A stretch of 64,000 nt of DNA from Pempheris klunzingeri (taxonomy: Eukaryota > Chordata > Actinopteri > Acropomatiformes > Pempheridae): NCBI RefSeq assembly GCF_042242105.1, contig NC_092031.1:4858175-4922174 (forward strand), written 5' to 3'. Position numbers and translations under genes: made by a program. Below the pieces are notes generated by a model, which was not told where the DNA came from, ran no database searches, and worked only from the letters and a program-made list of their open reading frames with translations. Positions 1-51,103 of this stretch are shown here, piece by piece (position 1 is the stretch's first letter; every line of letters begins with the position of its first letter).

Positions 1-33954
<33,954 letters not shown>

Positions 33955-34705
33955 TGGTCCGTCTGTGACTGGCTGGTTGGACTGGGCTTGTTAGTAGGAG
34001 TGAGAGGAGGAAAATATTTAACTCAACAGCAGATGCTGCTGACCCCCGTGTATGTGACATGGTCGAACTCACCTTAAAGAACTCATGAGAGACAGATCCA
34101 GTCAGAGAGAAAACCACACAGCCGGCACACACACTTAGGGTATTAAACATTATCTTATATGAAAAACAAAACTAACACTGAGAAGCGATTATTTCATTAT
34201 CATATTCTGCACACAGGTAGGATAACAGGAGGGTCCTAAGTTCTGATCTCATACTGAATCAAAGACCAGTGCACTTCCAAAATGTTGTGTGGCACAAAGT
34301 TCCCACAGGTGAACACACCAGGTGGGACTGTAAGAGTGAAAGTACTAATCATCGGACTCTACTTGTGGACTCTGTATCCATCTTCTGTTCTTTCAAAGTG
34401 TGCTCTTAACCAAGGTTGCTAGTAGGCTCTATTCTATGTAATACAATATTATATGTTCAATACTGTACATTGCTCAGAAAATACAAATGGCTCAACAACT
34501 CAGTACTTAGAAAAAAATGACAATATTTATAATTAAGTTATATATTGTACATATAAATAAAACAAAACATAGTTTGCGTTTGAATTGTATTCTGTTAACC
34601 CTGCCTTTGTGTCTCACTGCTAGTCATATGGATGTGGAAAACGGATCAGGGTAAGGAATGAGGGACACTGACCAACTTTGAATGATATCATTACCTTTGT
34701 GTCAA

Positions 34706-34711
34706 AATAAA
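34706..34711 (+). terminator. tanc2: tanc2 proximal poly(A) signal AATAAA
   Basis: AATAAA followed within 20 nt by the GT-rich stretch ctgttgtggttt. A second AATAAA lies 150 nt upstream at 34556. Either would give a short 3' UTR of 0.6-0.8 kb. Confidence 0.55.
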
Positions 34712-34764
34712 AAAGATTCTGTTGTGGTTTAATGCAAGAAAATACTTGCAATACTTCCAGTGAT

Positions 34765-35040
34765 CTGGACTAAGGTTTCAAAAGTTATTTTCCTTGTCGT
34801 TTAATCTGCAGATTATTCTTTTGATTCAATTGTTTGTCCTATAACATGTCAAGAAATAGCAAAATATTCACAGTATATTATCCCGAGGTGACATCTTCAA
34901 ATGTTTTGTTTTGTCCAGCCAACATTTCAAAACCCATAGTTCAGGTTATGGTGATATATAATGATGTAAAAACAGAGAAGATCCTCACTAGAACCAGAGA
35001 ATGACTGCAATGATCAATCAATTATCTGAGTATTTGCCTT
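34765..35040 (+). repeat. Interspersed teleost repeat ('attaatcgatt' family), degraded
   Basis: Order of words: gtttaatctgcagattattc, tcaattgtttgtcctataac, atgtcaagaaatagcaaaat, gacatcttcaaatgttttgt, tttgtccagcc, then agaaccagagaatgactgc and gatcaatcaattatctgag. This is the layout of a very common perch-like fish element with ATTAATCGATT-type ends. Further copies are at about 45880-46085, 49548-49870 and 53240-53400. Confidence 0.6.
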
Positions 35041-36916
35041 TTGATTTCTTGTCAATTAATGGACACATTTGTTTTGGTTCTAAGTTGATAAGCACACGTA
35101 TAGATTTAGATTTTACCCAAAGTGTCAGAAAGTGCATGGATGCACTTTTTTTAAGAAATGCTCGTCTCATAACTAAAATCCTTCTCTTGCACACGGCCTC
35201 TACACCTCTTTTTGCATAATTATGGGTTGATTAAATGATTTTTGAAACCAGTCACTTCACCTCATTTGGAGTTCAGACATGTAAAATTATGTTTTTCTGT
35301 ATTTCTTTTTAGTGTCATTACTACATCACAGACCTCACAATGAGCCCCGTGATGCGTCTTATGACGTTAAACCAGCTATCAAGGCTTGAATCTCTAACCT
35401 GTCTGACATACTGGACCAGCTCCCTGTCAATAAACAACCAACAACTTAACCATCTGCTTTTATAAACAAGCAAAGCACCATTTGTCATAGTTTTGTATAA
35501 GCTCAAGACAGATTTAAAACATTAGGCACGTGAGGGCAATAAGTTTGTTTCTAGTTTGAATCTCCGTCCACAGGACTGTTAAGTCTTCTTTAACTGAATG
35601 GTGTTTGTTAAAAATGATGAATAGGAAATTTTATCATGTGGCACATGCGTATCAAAGTTCGCCTTTGTCCCTCCTCCGTTGGTAATGTCGCTGTATGTTC
35701 CTAAGAGAGAGCAGGACGTACAGCACACATGCTAGTGAAGGGTTAACATGGATAGTGCTCAGCGATTAAAAGCAAGCAAATGCATACTCGACCACTGTTA
35801 CAGACGTTTCACTTTCTCCTGCATTATTTTGTCAATTCTTTTTACCCACAATGCATTTTTATTCCGTCACTTCTGCACTAAAAATGCCTGTTAAGTTCTA
35901 AACTAAGGGTGCACTTTATGTATTTTACTTACTCTGTTGTTATGATTGTAGAATTTGGAGAAAATGGGTGTGTGATCAGTCAGACCTCTGACCAGTGATA
36001 CCAGACTATCATAGACGCTATTATTATATGATTTACAAAGCAGTGATGAATGACACTATGAAGAGCAAACAACGTTTTTAAACTGGTGAAGATGTATAGA
36101 CTTTCTAGCACAAGTTGTATATACTAACTCAGTTATTCCACTCAGTCCAGCTCGGGTTCATTAGCTAAGCAAGTCTGTTTCTAGAGGCCTATCATATTTA
36201 AGGATTCCACGTCATAAAGAATGTCCATTGCAATCCTCTAACTCTAAATTAGCCAGTCTAATCCACTGGTCTTGCACACATCTTAAAATTTAAAAAAACA
36301 AAGTATATCTGAGGTTTCAGTACCCAGAAACTTCACATTTTGAGTTTGGGTGATAGAGAAAGTGGAATAATGAGAATATTCAAGTTTGTATATGTGGGAG
36401 AAGTTATAGACCATTTGTCTGTAACATTTTATTTTGGTTTCTCTGAAATAAAGAATATCTAAAGAGAGACAGGTCCTCCTGACTGTCTCCTGTTCATTCT
36501 CAGTTTCACCTGCTACCAGAGAGATGCCCTACTTATCTTTACAGAAATGAAGGTATAAATTGTATTATACTTAATTTAAAGAAGACTTCTAAGTTGAGGA
36601 TATTTGAGGGTGTATGGTTTCAAGCTGTGTGTGTATATTAGTTTGCTGTAAATAGTCTGATGCATGTTCTATTCTTTCCATGAGCTCAAGCAGAAACATG
36701 TATAGCAGTGTTCTGACTCTGGTGTGCGATACGACGTTCGGATCAAGATAAGGAGACTGCTACCCCTGAACTGTCCTTATCATTTTCCTTCAACCTCACC
36801 AGACAAAAGCGAAAGGTTATTTTATTTTATTTTAATGTATTTGCTTGCTGAGCAGAGTTCTCTTGTCTGTAAATGTGAGCTTTCAGATCGCTGTGATAAA
36901 AAGTTTAATTAAAAAC

Positions 36917-36922
36917 AATAAA
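36917..36922 (+). terminator. tanc2: tanc2 distal poly(A) signal AATAAA
   Basis: AATAAA followed by gtgtttttatctc, a T/G-rich downstream element. It is the last good signal before g6pc3 sequence on the opposite strand, so it is the likely distal end of tanc2. Confidence 0.5.
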
Positions 36923-37045
36923 AAAGAATGTGTTTTTATCTCATGATAACTGATTGTAATCTGTACAGTCAAACCTATGTATTGGAGAAAAAAATAACAT
37001 ATTTATAAATGGTTACCAACTGAAACACGCCCTGCATGTCAGTCA

Positions 37046-37051
37046 TTTATT
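37046..37051 (-). terminator. g6pc3: Candidate g6pc3 poly(A) signal (AATAAA on minus strand)
   Basis: TTTATT on the plus strand reads AATAAA in the g6pc3 direction. It lies about 1 kb past the g6pc3 stop and only about 125 bp from the distal tanc2 signal. No closer AATAAA was seen on this strand, but variant signals could be used. Confidence 0.4.
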
Positions 37052-38075
37052 TTACTGAGTATTTCAATATTACATACAAATGTAATTTTCTTATTTTGGA
37101 TGATTTGGTCCACAAAACAACATATAACAGCAGTGTGTCGACAGAGTTACAGACTTACAGACAATATGGAAAATCTGGAAATCCATCTGACTTTTTTAAT
37201 TCTTGAATTTTACACAGAATGCTACTTTATGTTTATGTTCTGTACTTTTAAAGGGGAACGCCACCCATTTTATACATCAAAGTACGTGTACAGGCCTTTG
37301 GTAATATTACTGCAACTGAAAAAAGTTTCCTAAAGCCTTTTGTTGCTGATGAACTGCCTCAGGTGATGTCATTTGAGTCAGTGTTGATAGCAGCTCAACA
37401 TTTTGTAGCCTGCTACTCATGCCTGCGAGGCTAGTTGCTCAAAGCTCCGTTAGCTACCAACACAACACACCCAAATCTCCAAACTGTTGGTGTTTCAGTT
37501 GCATTTTGGGTAATCTAGATGCCAGGTTTTGACAAGTGGGAATAATGAGTGAAACAAAAAAGACGATGTCTGTGGTTCTGCAGCTCTTTCGACCTTTCTT
37601 GCATAATGTAAACAAAAGTAAAATTCTTATGCACCAGAAAATCTTAATGACAAGTACGTAGCATCAAAAACCCTTGACTGTGAAAAAGCAAAGAACTCTG
37701 CACACTGTCAATCAACCGTACTCACTTTGTGAACACTGTTTTTGCTCCTCAGACCTTCAGAAGTAAATCCTTAGACAACCTTATAGTAACAAGCTACAGC
37801 ACTTACTGCTATTTGTGTACTGTATATATATATATATATTTACTGCAATTCCCACATTCATGGCCCATTAAAAAAAAGCATATAGTCACTGAATGAAGAC
37901 CCTTGCCAGCTGAGAGAGGAAAAATCAACATGGAGTGACAAACTACAGCCTTTACCCACAAAACCACTCATGAAATAGATTAAACAGACAAATACAGGTG
38001 TTAACAGAAACTGAGCAGAGAGCTATAGTTCTTTAAGGAGTGATGGACACCTTTAACACGGACATAAAATAGTTT
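37052..38075 (-). other. g6pc3: g6pc3 3' UTR (extent inferred)
   Basis: Non-coding DNA between the g6pc3 stop and the candidate poly(A) signal. It includes the repeat at 37249-37540 and a short (TA)n run near 37826-37840. Confidence 0.4.
37249..37540 (+). repeat. Interspersed teleost repeat ('aaaggggaac(t)ccacc' family)
   Basis: The word order taaaggggaacgccaccca, tacatcaaagtacgtgtaca, aaagtttcctaaagcc, gatgaactgcctcaggtgat, then cctgcgaggctagttgctc matches a common fish interspersed repeat recalled from memory. It would lie inside the g6pc3 3' UTR if the signal at 37046 is used. Confidence 0.5.
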
Positions 38076-40951
38076 CTATTCCTTCTTCTTCTTGTGTGTG
38101 AAAAGGTGAACCAGTCCAGGCACAAGCACTATGACAATCTGAGGCACTATGACAAACTTGACAAAGAACAGGCCATAGAAGACGACTTGCGGTCGGACTG
38201 GGAGCGGCAGACGATTGACGTGGTACAGTCCCATGGATGAGATGGCCAGAGACAAAGCCCGGGGAGCCCAAGGCAGAGACCAACCGCCTGGCTTCCAGTA
38301 CTGAGCCAGCCCCAAACCCAGAAGGGCCCCGCAGTCTCGAGTCAGAGAGGAGAACGGGGCTGTATCCAGACGAATCCACTCCGCACGGCTGCACCATTTC
38401 TTAGCCAAAGCAATAGACCTGTGGATTAGATAGAACAAGTCCAGTCTAGGCAAGAAAATTACAACTTAAGCTCACAGAGCTTATCGTGCACTAAACAGAC
38501 TCATCAATACACATGAATTTAATAAAAAGGCTCACCAGGAGAGGTCGATTCCCATCTGCTGCAGTCCAGCATGCAGCATCAGAGTACCGAGTAGCAGACC
38601 GATGCTGAAGCTGAAGAAGAACAGCAGGGGGCGACCTTCTGGGACTCTGCGGCTCAGAACAATCCCCAGAAGAAGACCTGAAGAGAACAATTCAGCCAGT
38701 TTGAATCATGAGCAGTGAAAAGGCAACTGTATGTTCTTACTTGGAAAGAAATGCTGTGATATTTTACCGTTAACACAAATATTCTCCACAAATAATGATG
38801 ATATATACTTTGAGGTGATATTCAGATTTTTTCCATACTGTTTGTAAGATCTTTGAGTGTATTAGGTAGAGATCCAAATCATGAACCTGAGGTTTTACAG
38901 TCATTTTGGATTCATTGTTGCATCGATGTATGTGTAACTGTAGGTATTTAATTCAAAGTATTTGCCAAGAACAGTCACTATCATCTAGTTGTTTAACCCA
39001 CTTATGAGTTCTAGATTGATCTTCCAGGAAATGGATTATATTATCCTATATATTGATAATGTTATGTAAATGTACTTATACAGAGATAGAGGATTTAATC
39101 CACATAGCCAACTTATACTCATACATGTTTCAGCTTGTGCATAAAACTGGATTCAGACCTGTAATGGAGCCGGCAATGACCTGGTGAGGGAAGTGGGCGA
39201 GGATAAAGATCCTGGAGATGCCAACTGCCACCAGCATCGCCACATAGAGCAGGTACGGAGCAGCCGATAACACCACACTGGAGGGGAACGGAAAGAGAGA
39301 TTCATTCAAAATATCGCTCTGATATCCTTTCATTTCTATGCAATATCTATTTGTTTTCAACAGTGTATTTGCTCATTTTAAAAGGGCATACCTGTGAGTT
39401 CGTGAGTACAGAAATGACCCCAGTGAGGACACCACGACCCACCAGGCAGCTGCCGTCACCATCGCATGTCCCGACGGACTGCCTGAGAGACAGATGCCAG
39501 CTTTAGAGCTCCGACTGTGCAATGAATTAAGTGTACAGTCATTGACTGATAAATGTTGTATTTTTCCTCAAGGACTTCTCACCAGGGCCAGTTTCACAGG
39601 TGGAAGAAAACTGGTGAACTTCGGGCTGCTTTTCGACAAACAAACGCGATTCACCTATCCACCAGAATGGCCTTTCTCCAAACAGCATCCTGGGAAAAAA
39701 ATCAATTCACATAATTTACAATAATGCATTGGTCATAAAGGTATGTGCCACCACATATTGTACCAGAGTGTAACATCATGAATCTGGGTAGTGTTTATAC
39801 TGAACTTTTTACATCCTATCAGCACACTGTCAACAGTTACAAACCTCATTATCTGATTCTTTCTAATGTGTGAATATTGCACATCCTCACTTTAATTTAG
39901 AGAAAATTATTTCTAAAGTTTTTGAAGGTTAAATATAATCAGGTATGTGAAGATCTGAGCTGCTTTTAATACTGTGCATGTAAGATAAGACAGTACTTGA
40001 TTTATCCTGAAGGAAAATATTGTGCAGCAGTTGCAGTATGAAGTATGAAAGGACTGCAAATATAGAGAAAATAAACATTGGAAGAGTAAAAGAATATCAG
40101 TGCAGTGCAAGAATCAAATGCAAAGCCAGAAATGCAACAGGATGAGCAGCGATATTTTAGTTGTATTGTGATAGTTTGAGCCTCCTCTATCCATTGCAGA
40201 CTAATGATAATAACAGTCTGTGGTGTAATGTGTGTGCAGATCATCTACTGGAAATTGTTTTAATAATACCTAACATTTTGGGTCCCCGGATCCATCTGTA
40301 AACATATGTAAATAATTATGACAGCTATTCTTAAAGTGCTGTTGTGATAAGGAACTGGCACTATCAATTTTGCTTTCTCACAACTCTCTCCCCTTTTCTT
40401 AAAAATGTTTTTTTTGATATAGCAATGTGAGGCAGCCAGTCGACTGTACTGTAAAGTAAAAAGTTCCGCTTATGGTTGTTTCCACTCGGACAGTACATAC
40501 GGTGGGACTGTCCCGGAATCTGACATGCCAACAGAATAAAACACAAAATTGTTGCGAATAAAAACAGGAGAATAAAAGGAAAACACTAGAGTCGTTGGTG
40601 TTTATAATTAACACTGACTTATATGTATGTCAACGGGACGTTTACCTCCATGTCAACACGTTAGAGACAACAGTAATAGTTAAAGCTACACATTAAAACC
40701 ATGTTAAAAACACGTTGGCTGCTTCTTCCTCACCATTTAAACACCAAGTTTAACCACTCCGATATAGCTGCCACCCAGAGAACCGCCACTCCAGCTCGTT
40801 TGCTGATGAAATAAGTGAAAGGAAAGACGAGGAGAAAGGCTGCTTTTGGGTCTCCAATATGGGTGACAACTAGCCAAAATGTTTCCTGACTTCCCGTCCT
40901 CTGCTGGAGGCTCTCGGCTATCCAGATGCCTTGGGTGTAAACGGCCTCCAT
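38076..40951 (-). CDS. g6pc3: Glucose-6-phosphatase catalytic subunit 3 (ubiquitous isoform)
   Basis: ER membrane phosphohydrolase that hydrolyses glucose-6-phosphate and, in neutrophils, clears phosphorylated 1,5-anhydroglucitol (family knowledge). Minus-strand exons join(38076..38418, 38536..38677, 39159..39277, 39392..39482, 39583..39689, 40734..40951), all GT-AG, give 339 residues (human about 346). The ATG at 40951 is chosen because the frame further upstream has no ATG, and with it the catalytic residues fall at the human numbers: Arg79 in [12 protein letters not shown], His114 in PSGH, Arg161 and nucleophile His167 in SRIFILAHF. Many hydrophobic segments fit a nine-helix enzyme. The C-terminus ends KKKKE, so KKxx-type dilysine ER retrieval is possible. 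It is head-to-head with lsm12, as in human 17q21. Confidence 0.95.
38678..39158. other. g6pc3 intron 4
   Basis: About 480 bp of AT-rich intronic DNA. Nothing is recognised. Confidence 0.5.
39690..40733. other. g6pc3 intron 1
   Basis: About 1 kb of AT-rich DNA between coding exons 1 and 2 of g6pc3. The short minus-strand frames inside it are chance. No named repeat is recognised. Confidence 0.5.
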
Positions 40952-46723
<5,772 letters not shown>

Positions 46724-47209
46724 GTTGGCAGTGTGGGTCGGCCGGGGAAGGTGACGCGGGTGGTTTTGTTCCCACTGCCAGACTAAGTCGGCATTCCTTG
46801 TCCTCAGTCGGAGACCACAAGGAGGAGCGCTGAGGGCCCTGGATCCAGAAGATCAAAATACCATTAAATGAAAAAGACAAAAAAGAAAGAGGAAAGATTA
46901 AATCTTAAATTAGACTTTATAAAGAATAATTTAAAACGCGATAAAGCAACCATAGTTTCCTTAACTAACTTGTCTCATTCTGCCCCCACTCCTCCCCTCC
47001 TGTCCCTGAAACCTTTTCTTTTTCCGCCCTCCTTCCTTTGCCTTCAGTTCCATTTCAAAAAGAGAAAACTAGAGCAGTCAGAAAGGCTTGTTAGCTTTAT
47101 TTTCTGTCATTGTTTCCTTTTTTGCTGTATCCATGTTCTACTGTCTGTATTTTCTGTATTTTAAACAAAATGTGACTTGAAACGCCACACTTTAAAGGAC
47201 ATTTTCTAA

Positions 47210-47215
47210 AATAAA
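47210..47215 (+). terminator. lsm12: lsm12 poly(A) signal AATAAA
   Basis: AATAAA about 490 nt after the lsm12 stop, followed by AT-rich sequence. It is the first canonical signal downstream and implies a 3' UTR of about 0.5 kb. Confidence 0.6.
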
Positions 47216-48585
47216 AGTAACAAAAATTCTGACTGTAATACTGTAATTTTCAACAACTTTTTGAAGGGCTCATGAGGGATGATTGAATTAACTGATTATA
47301 CAATCGCTGTCTTGGTTTGAACCCTGAGATGATGGGATTTACTGAGAACCTGTCAACTGGGGAACATATTCAAGGGTAAAATACTGAGGTTGCCCAGTTG
47401 TCCTTAACCGTTTCCAGGGCGACGGATCAGACGCCCACATTGTCCACCTTTTTGAGCAGATTGGGTTTTTATGGACAAGCCTCGGGTCTCCTTTCAGGGT
47501 TTGTTTAGTAGCCTGATTGTGACGCATCCGTGTTAATTACAGGGAACTGACGCCATCACTGTTTGAAATTAATTATTTAAATGTCTTAAGCCCCTGGTTT
47601 CTCTAAATCTGCTTGATGTTATTTCCTGCTGTCCTCTGGCTGACAGACAGTAAATTAGTGGTATGAAATCTTCATTAACAAACGGTTCACAAAGTTAACT
47701 GCTGATGTAGCTGGACTTTAGTGGAAGGTAAAGCTGCGTTCTCTGTGCCTTTGGCTGAAAGGACAGATATTTTTCAGGTAGACTCGGTGCGGTTTGATGG
47801 TGGATTTGTCACTAATGACTTGTGATAACAGTTCTGCAAGTAAAACTTACTTTCATTATCAATCCGAATGTCTAATCTGGACAATTTTCTGGCATTTTAC
47901 AGTCAACCGAATCTGTTTTGTACCGTGCAAACCCTCCAAATATTACGTTTATTTTCTCAGAGGACCAACAGAGGTTACCAGAGAAGTATGCTTAGAAAAT
48001 CACTTAAACAATTGGCAATTACAATTCTTGTAAAAGCACTTGTTTTTTTGGAAAATGTCTTGTTTTTTTAATGATTTAATTTTGAATTCACAGAAGACTC
48101 TTCCTTGATGTTGGTCTCAGGCCCTACATTGGGACAGACTTGAACATTATGGTAACTACTCATTGAAACCAGTGACATTTTGACCACAACAGGCTGATCC
48201 CTGCACCAACTCAAGGATTTAATTATGAAATATCAATGTAATCTTATGCGATGCAGAAATACCAAGACTCAGTAACTCTCTTGTAACAGAAACCGCTTTG
48301 TGTATCCAAATACAGTAGCAGATGTAAATCCTTATTTTAGGAAAGCATCCAAAACAGACCAGGTTTGTTCCCCAGATACGGTTATGTTTTGTGATTATCT
48401 GTTTAAGCCCATAATCCCTCTCTAATCAGGAATATTCAATGCCTGCTCATAGACAATTCGCTGAAATGACATCAGTATCATGCCATTGAAACAGGTTCTT
48501 TTGATTTCTACATGTGAGGGAAATAAGTACGAGAGTTTATCCGTGCCCCCCAGCAGGAGTGATGAGACTCTGATCTGAACAAAAG
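47216..48585. other. Intergenic DNA between lsm12 and the LRR gene
   Basis: About 1.4 kb, AT-rich, with only short reading frames. It must contain the LRR gene promoter, but no TATA box or named motif could be assigned. Confidence 0.5.
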
Positions 48586-50970
48586 ATGCCTTCCATTGGC
48601 TGTAAAATGCTCTGTGTGATGCCTCTTCTTCTAAACATGGCTTCGACCTTCAAGCTGTGTCCCAGCCACTGCCTGTGCTACGACTCCTCGGACCTGGTGG
48701 ACTGCCGGTCTCGAGGTCTCCCCCGGGTGCCCCCCAGCGTCCCCCACGGCACCTGGCTGCTGGACCTGAGTGGGAACAAGCTGACTGAGGTACACACCAG
48801 ATCCTTCATGGGGCTGTGGTCACTCAAGATCCTCCTGATGTCCAACAACAGCATCCGAACTCTGCAGCCACAGGTACCAAAGTCTGCGTTTAAATGGATC
48901 TGCATGTTCTGCATTCAGGCTCTTTGTTGACACTTGGTGTGAATCTGCTTTCCACAAGCTGTCAGATACAAATCTCTGAGGATGGTGAAGGATGAAGCTG
49001 AACATGGCTTGGATCAAGTTATACTGATTAGTTTTTAAATCCTCAATGTCGTTCTTCTCTCAATGAAGTTGTTTATTTTTTAAATTTTGGGGTTAATTTG
49101 CTATTCCCACAAGTTGTCAGATACAAATTAATGCCTTTACACTCTATATACACTCCAGTTTCACTGATTAGTTTTACTTCTAGTAGCAAATCTGCATTCT
49201 GAACTTCTGTCTGTGAAATAAGCTAATTTTTGACACTGGAAGCAGTAAAAGTAAGAATACCTAATAATAGAGTGCAAAAATACTCAAGAACAAGTAAAAT
49301 CCTACATTAATTCATGCAACTGTGAAAATATCACAAACTGAATGTACTTAAAATGTCAAAATTAAAACTCATTATCCAGAAAAAAGGTTATATTACCACA
49401 TACTTTATCATTTAGTTATTATTATTGGTTAGAATTGTTTTATGAGCAGCATTTAATGTCGCAGCTTGTGGACGTGGAACTGATTTCTACTTATGATACT
49501 TAATATACTGGTGGTTTATAAAAATACACTATTTTATATTCAAGCTGTAATTAAGTTGATCTTTTTATGATTCATTGATTAAACTATAAAATGTCAGAAA
49601 AGAATATTTAAAAAAGTGACGTCTTTAAATTGCTTGACATTGTTTCTGATCTACGATACAAAAACAAAGATTTTCAATAAACAGTGATATAAAACGGAGA
49701 AAAGCAGCTCATAATCCCACCTGAGAAGCTAAAATAATCAAATGGTGGGCGCTCTTGCTTGATAAATTTGATCAGTGACTAAGAGGATTGATCGATTATC
49801 AAAACTGTGGCTGATTATCTGTTGTGTCGGATGACTGATCGATTAAATGCCTACAGCTCTACAGTAAAAATCAATGTAGTGTCACTGTAGCTCTTTTCAT
49901 TTTAAGACATATTATCCATATCTTTAATAGTGAATTTCTATTTTATATTTATGATTCTTTACGTTTGTCGTACTTCTTTTCTCTTATTACCATGATTATT
50001 GTGAGTTATGCTCCAAAAGACATTCTCTTTAAAAACTGACTTTTGATGCTGATATTAACTTCTGAAATGTAGAAAAGTATAAAGTAACATAAAAACTCAA
50101 GTAAAGTACCTCAAATTGTACTGAAGCACAAATCTTCAGTAGTGTACTCAGTCACAGTCCACCACTGTTTTTCACACATTATTTCACACGTTGTTTCAGG
50201 CTCTGTCATCACTGCAGTTTCTGGAGAGGCTGGACTTGAGTTTTAACCGGCTGCGTTGGCTCCCACGGGACTTCTCTCAGAGGCTCTCCTCCCTCCAGGA
50301 GCTCCGGCTGGACCACAACCTGCTGCAGCACCTGGACTCTGCTTCGCTGGGCGGTTTTGAAAACCTGAGGAAGCTGGACCTCAGTCACAACCGCATCCAG
50401 GCGATGGATGTCGGGGCTTTCAGCCACCTGGCTCGACTAAACCTCCTCAACCTGGAGGGAAACAGGCTGAATGTGCTTGGAGACGGTCTGTTGAGCAGGC
50501 AGCAAAGCCTGGAGGTGCTGCTGCTCAGCCACAACAACATCTCAGTGATCGAGACAGAAGCTCTGGCTCCTCTGCAGAGTCTGACTCTGCTGGCTCTCCA
50601 GGGAAACCAGCTGCAGCACATCCGCTTTAAGACCTTCCTGAAGCTCCAGACCACCACCACCCACCTTCAGATGTCCCTCAACCCCTGGACCTGCGACTGT
50701 GAGCTGCAGCGCGTCTTCTGCAAGATCCAGCACGTTCGACATCTGCATGTGTACGACTACAATGCCATCACCTGTCACGCTCCTGCGCAGCGAGCCGGGA
50801 GCTCCCTGGCATCCCTGGACAGCGTGCTGTGTCTCGCTGAGACGGCGTCGGTGCTTGTCATCACCATCACTGTGATGCTGGCTGTGATTGGTGCTCTGGT
50901 CAAAGCAGAGCACAACCGTAAGAACAAGCAAGCTGCAAGTGACACAGAGTCAGACACACATGAAAGATGA
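48586..50970 (+). CDS. Leucine-rich-repeat single-pass type I membrane protein, unnamed
   Basis: Two exons, join(48586..48873, 50200..50970), donor CCACAG|gtacca, acceptor ttgtttcag, give 352 residues. Seen: a short hydrophobic signal-like start (a second ATG at residue 8 is equally possible), an LRRNT-like Cys cluster CPSHCLCYDSSDLVDC, about eight LxxLxLxxN repeats (for example LQELRLDHNLLQHLDSAS, LRKLDLSHNRIQAMDVGAF), an LRRCT cap beginning NPWTCDCELQRVFC near 257, one membrane segment near 311-330 and a basic, then acidic, 22-residue cytoplasmic tail. The layout resembles small LRR adhesion or channel-auxiliary proteins (for example the LRRC26/38/52/55 type), but I cannot assign an orthologue. 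It sits between lsm12 and tmem101, which are neighbours in human. Confidence 0.88.
49200..50165 (+). repeat. Nested interspersed repeats filling the LRR gene intron
   Basis: Left part (about 49200-49540) has agtaaaagtaagaataccta, gagtgcaaaaatactcaag and aacaagtaaaatcctac; the right end (50065-50165) has gaaatgtagaaaagtataaa, actcaagtaaagtacctcaa and cagtccaccactg. Both belong to the common 'aagtac' fish element also seen at 17755. The middle (49548-49870) is a copy of the 'attaatcgatt' family. Nesting is inferred from this order. Confidence 0.5.
49548..49870 (+). repeat. Interspersed teleost repeat ('attaatcgatt' family)
   Basis: Contains gattcattgattaaactata, aaatgtcagaaaagaatatt, gacgtctttaaattgcttga and ends gattgatcgattatcaaaac and gatcgattaaatgcctacag. 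It is among the better preserved copies in this window. Confidence 0.6.
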
Positions 50971-51103
50971 CGGGTTTTATTCTGGGGCTGAGCTGAAGCC
51001 ACCCACATAGTATCCATGTCTCACTTCAGCTCTATATTTAGATCACATTTAAAGCTTTCTTTGTATTTACCTCAGTGTACAATGTCCTGCCATGTCTGGG
51101 ACA

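Larger units (their letters stand above)
33955..36940 (+). other. tanc2: tanc2 3' UTR (extent inferred)
   Basis: About 3 kb of AT-rich sequence after the stop. Candidate poly(A) signals AATAAA lie at 34556, 34706, 36447 and 36917; those at 34706 and 36917 are followed by GT/T-rich DNA. Pumilio-type TGTANATA motifs occur at 34546, 36116 and 36647. A decayed interspersed repeat lies at about 34765-35040, downstream of the first two signals. The true end is not proven. Confidence 0.55.

Noticed and set aside
50385-50931. Minus-strand frames of 91-129 residues over LRR gene exon 2
   Set aside because: These are shadows of the repetitive Leu-rich coding sequence on the plus strand.
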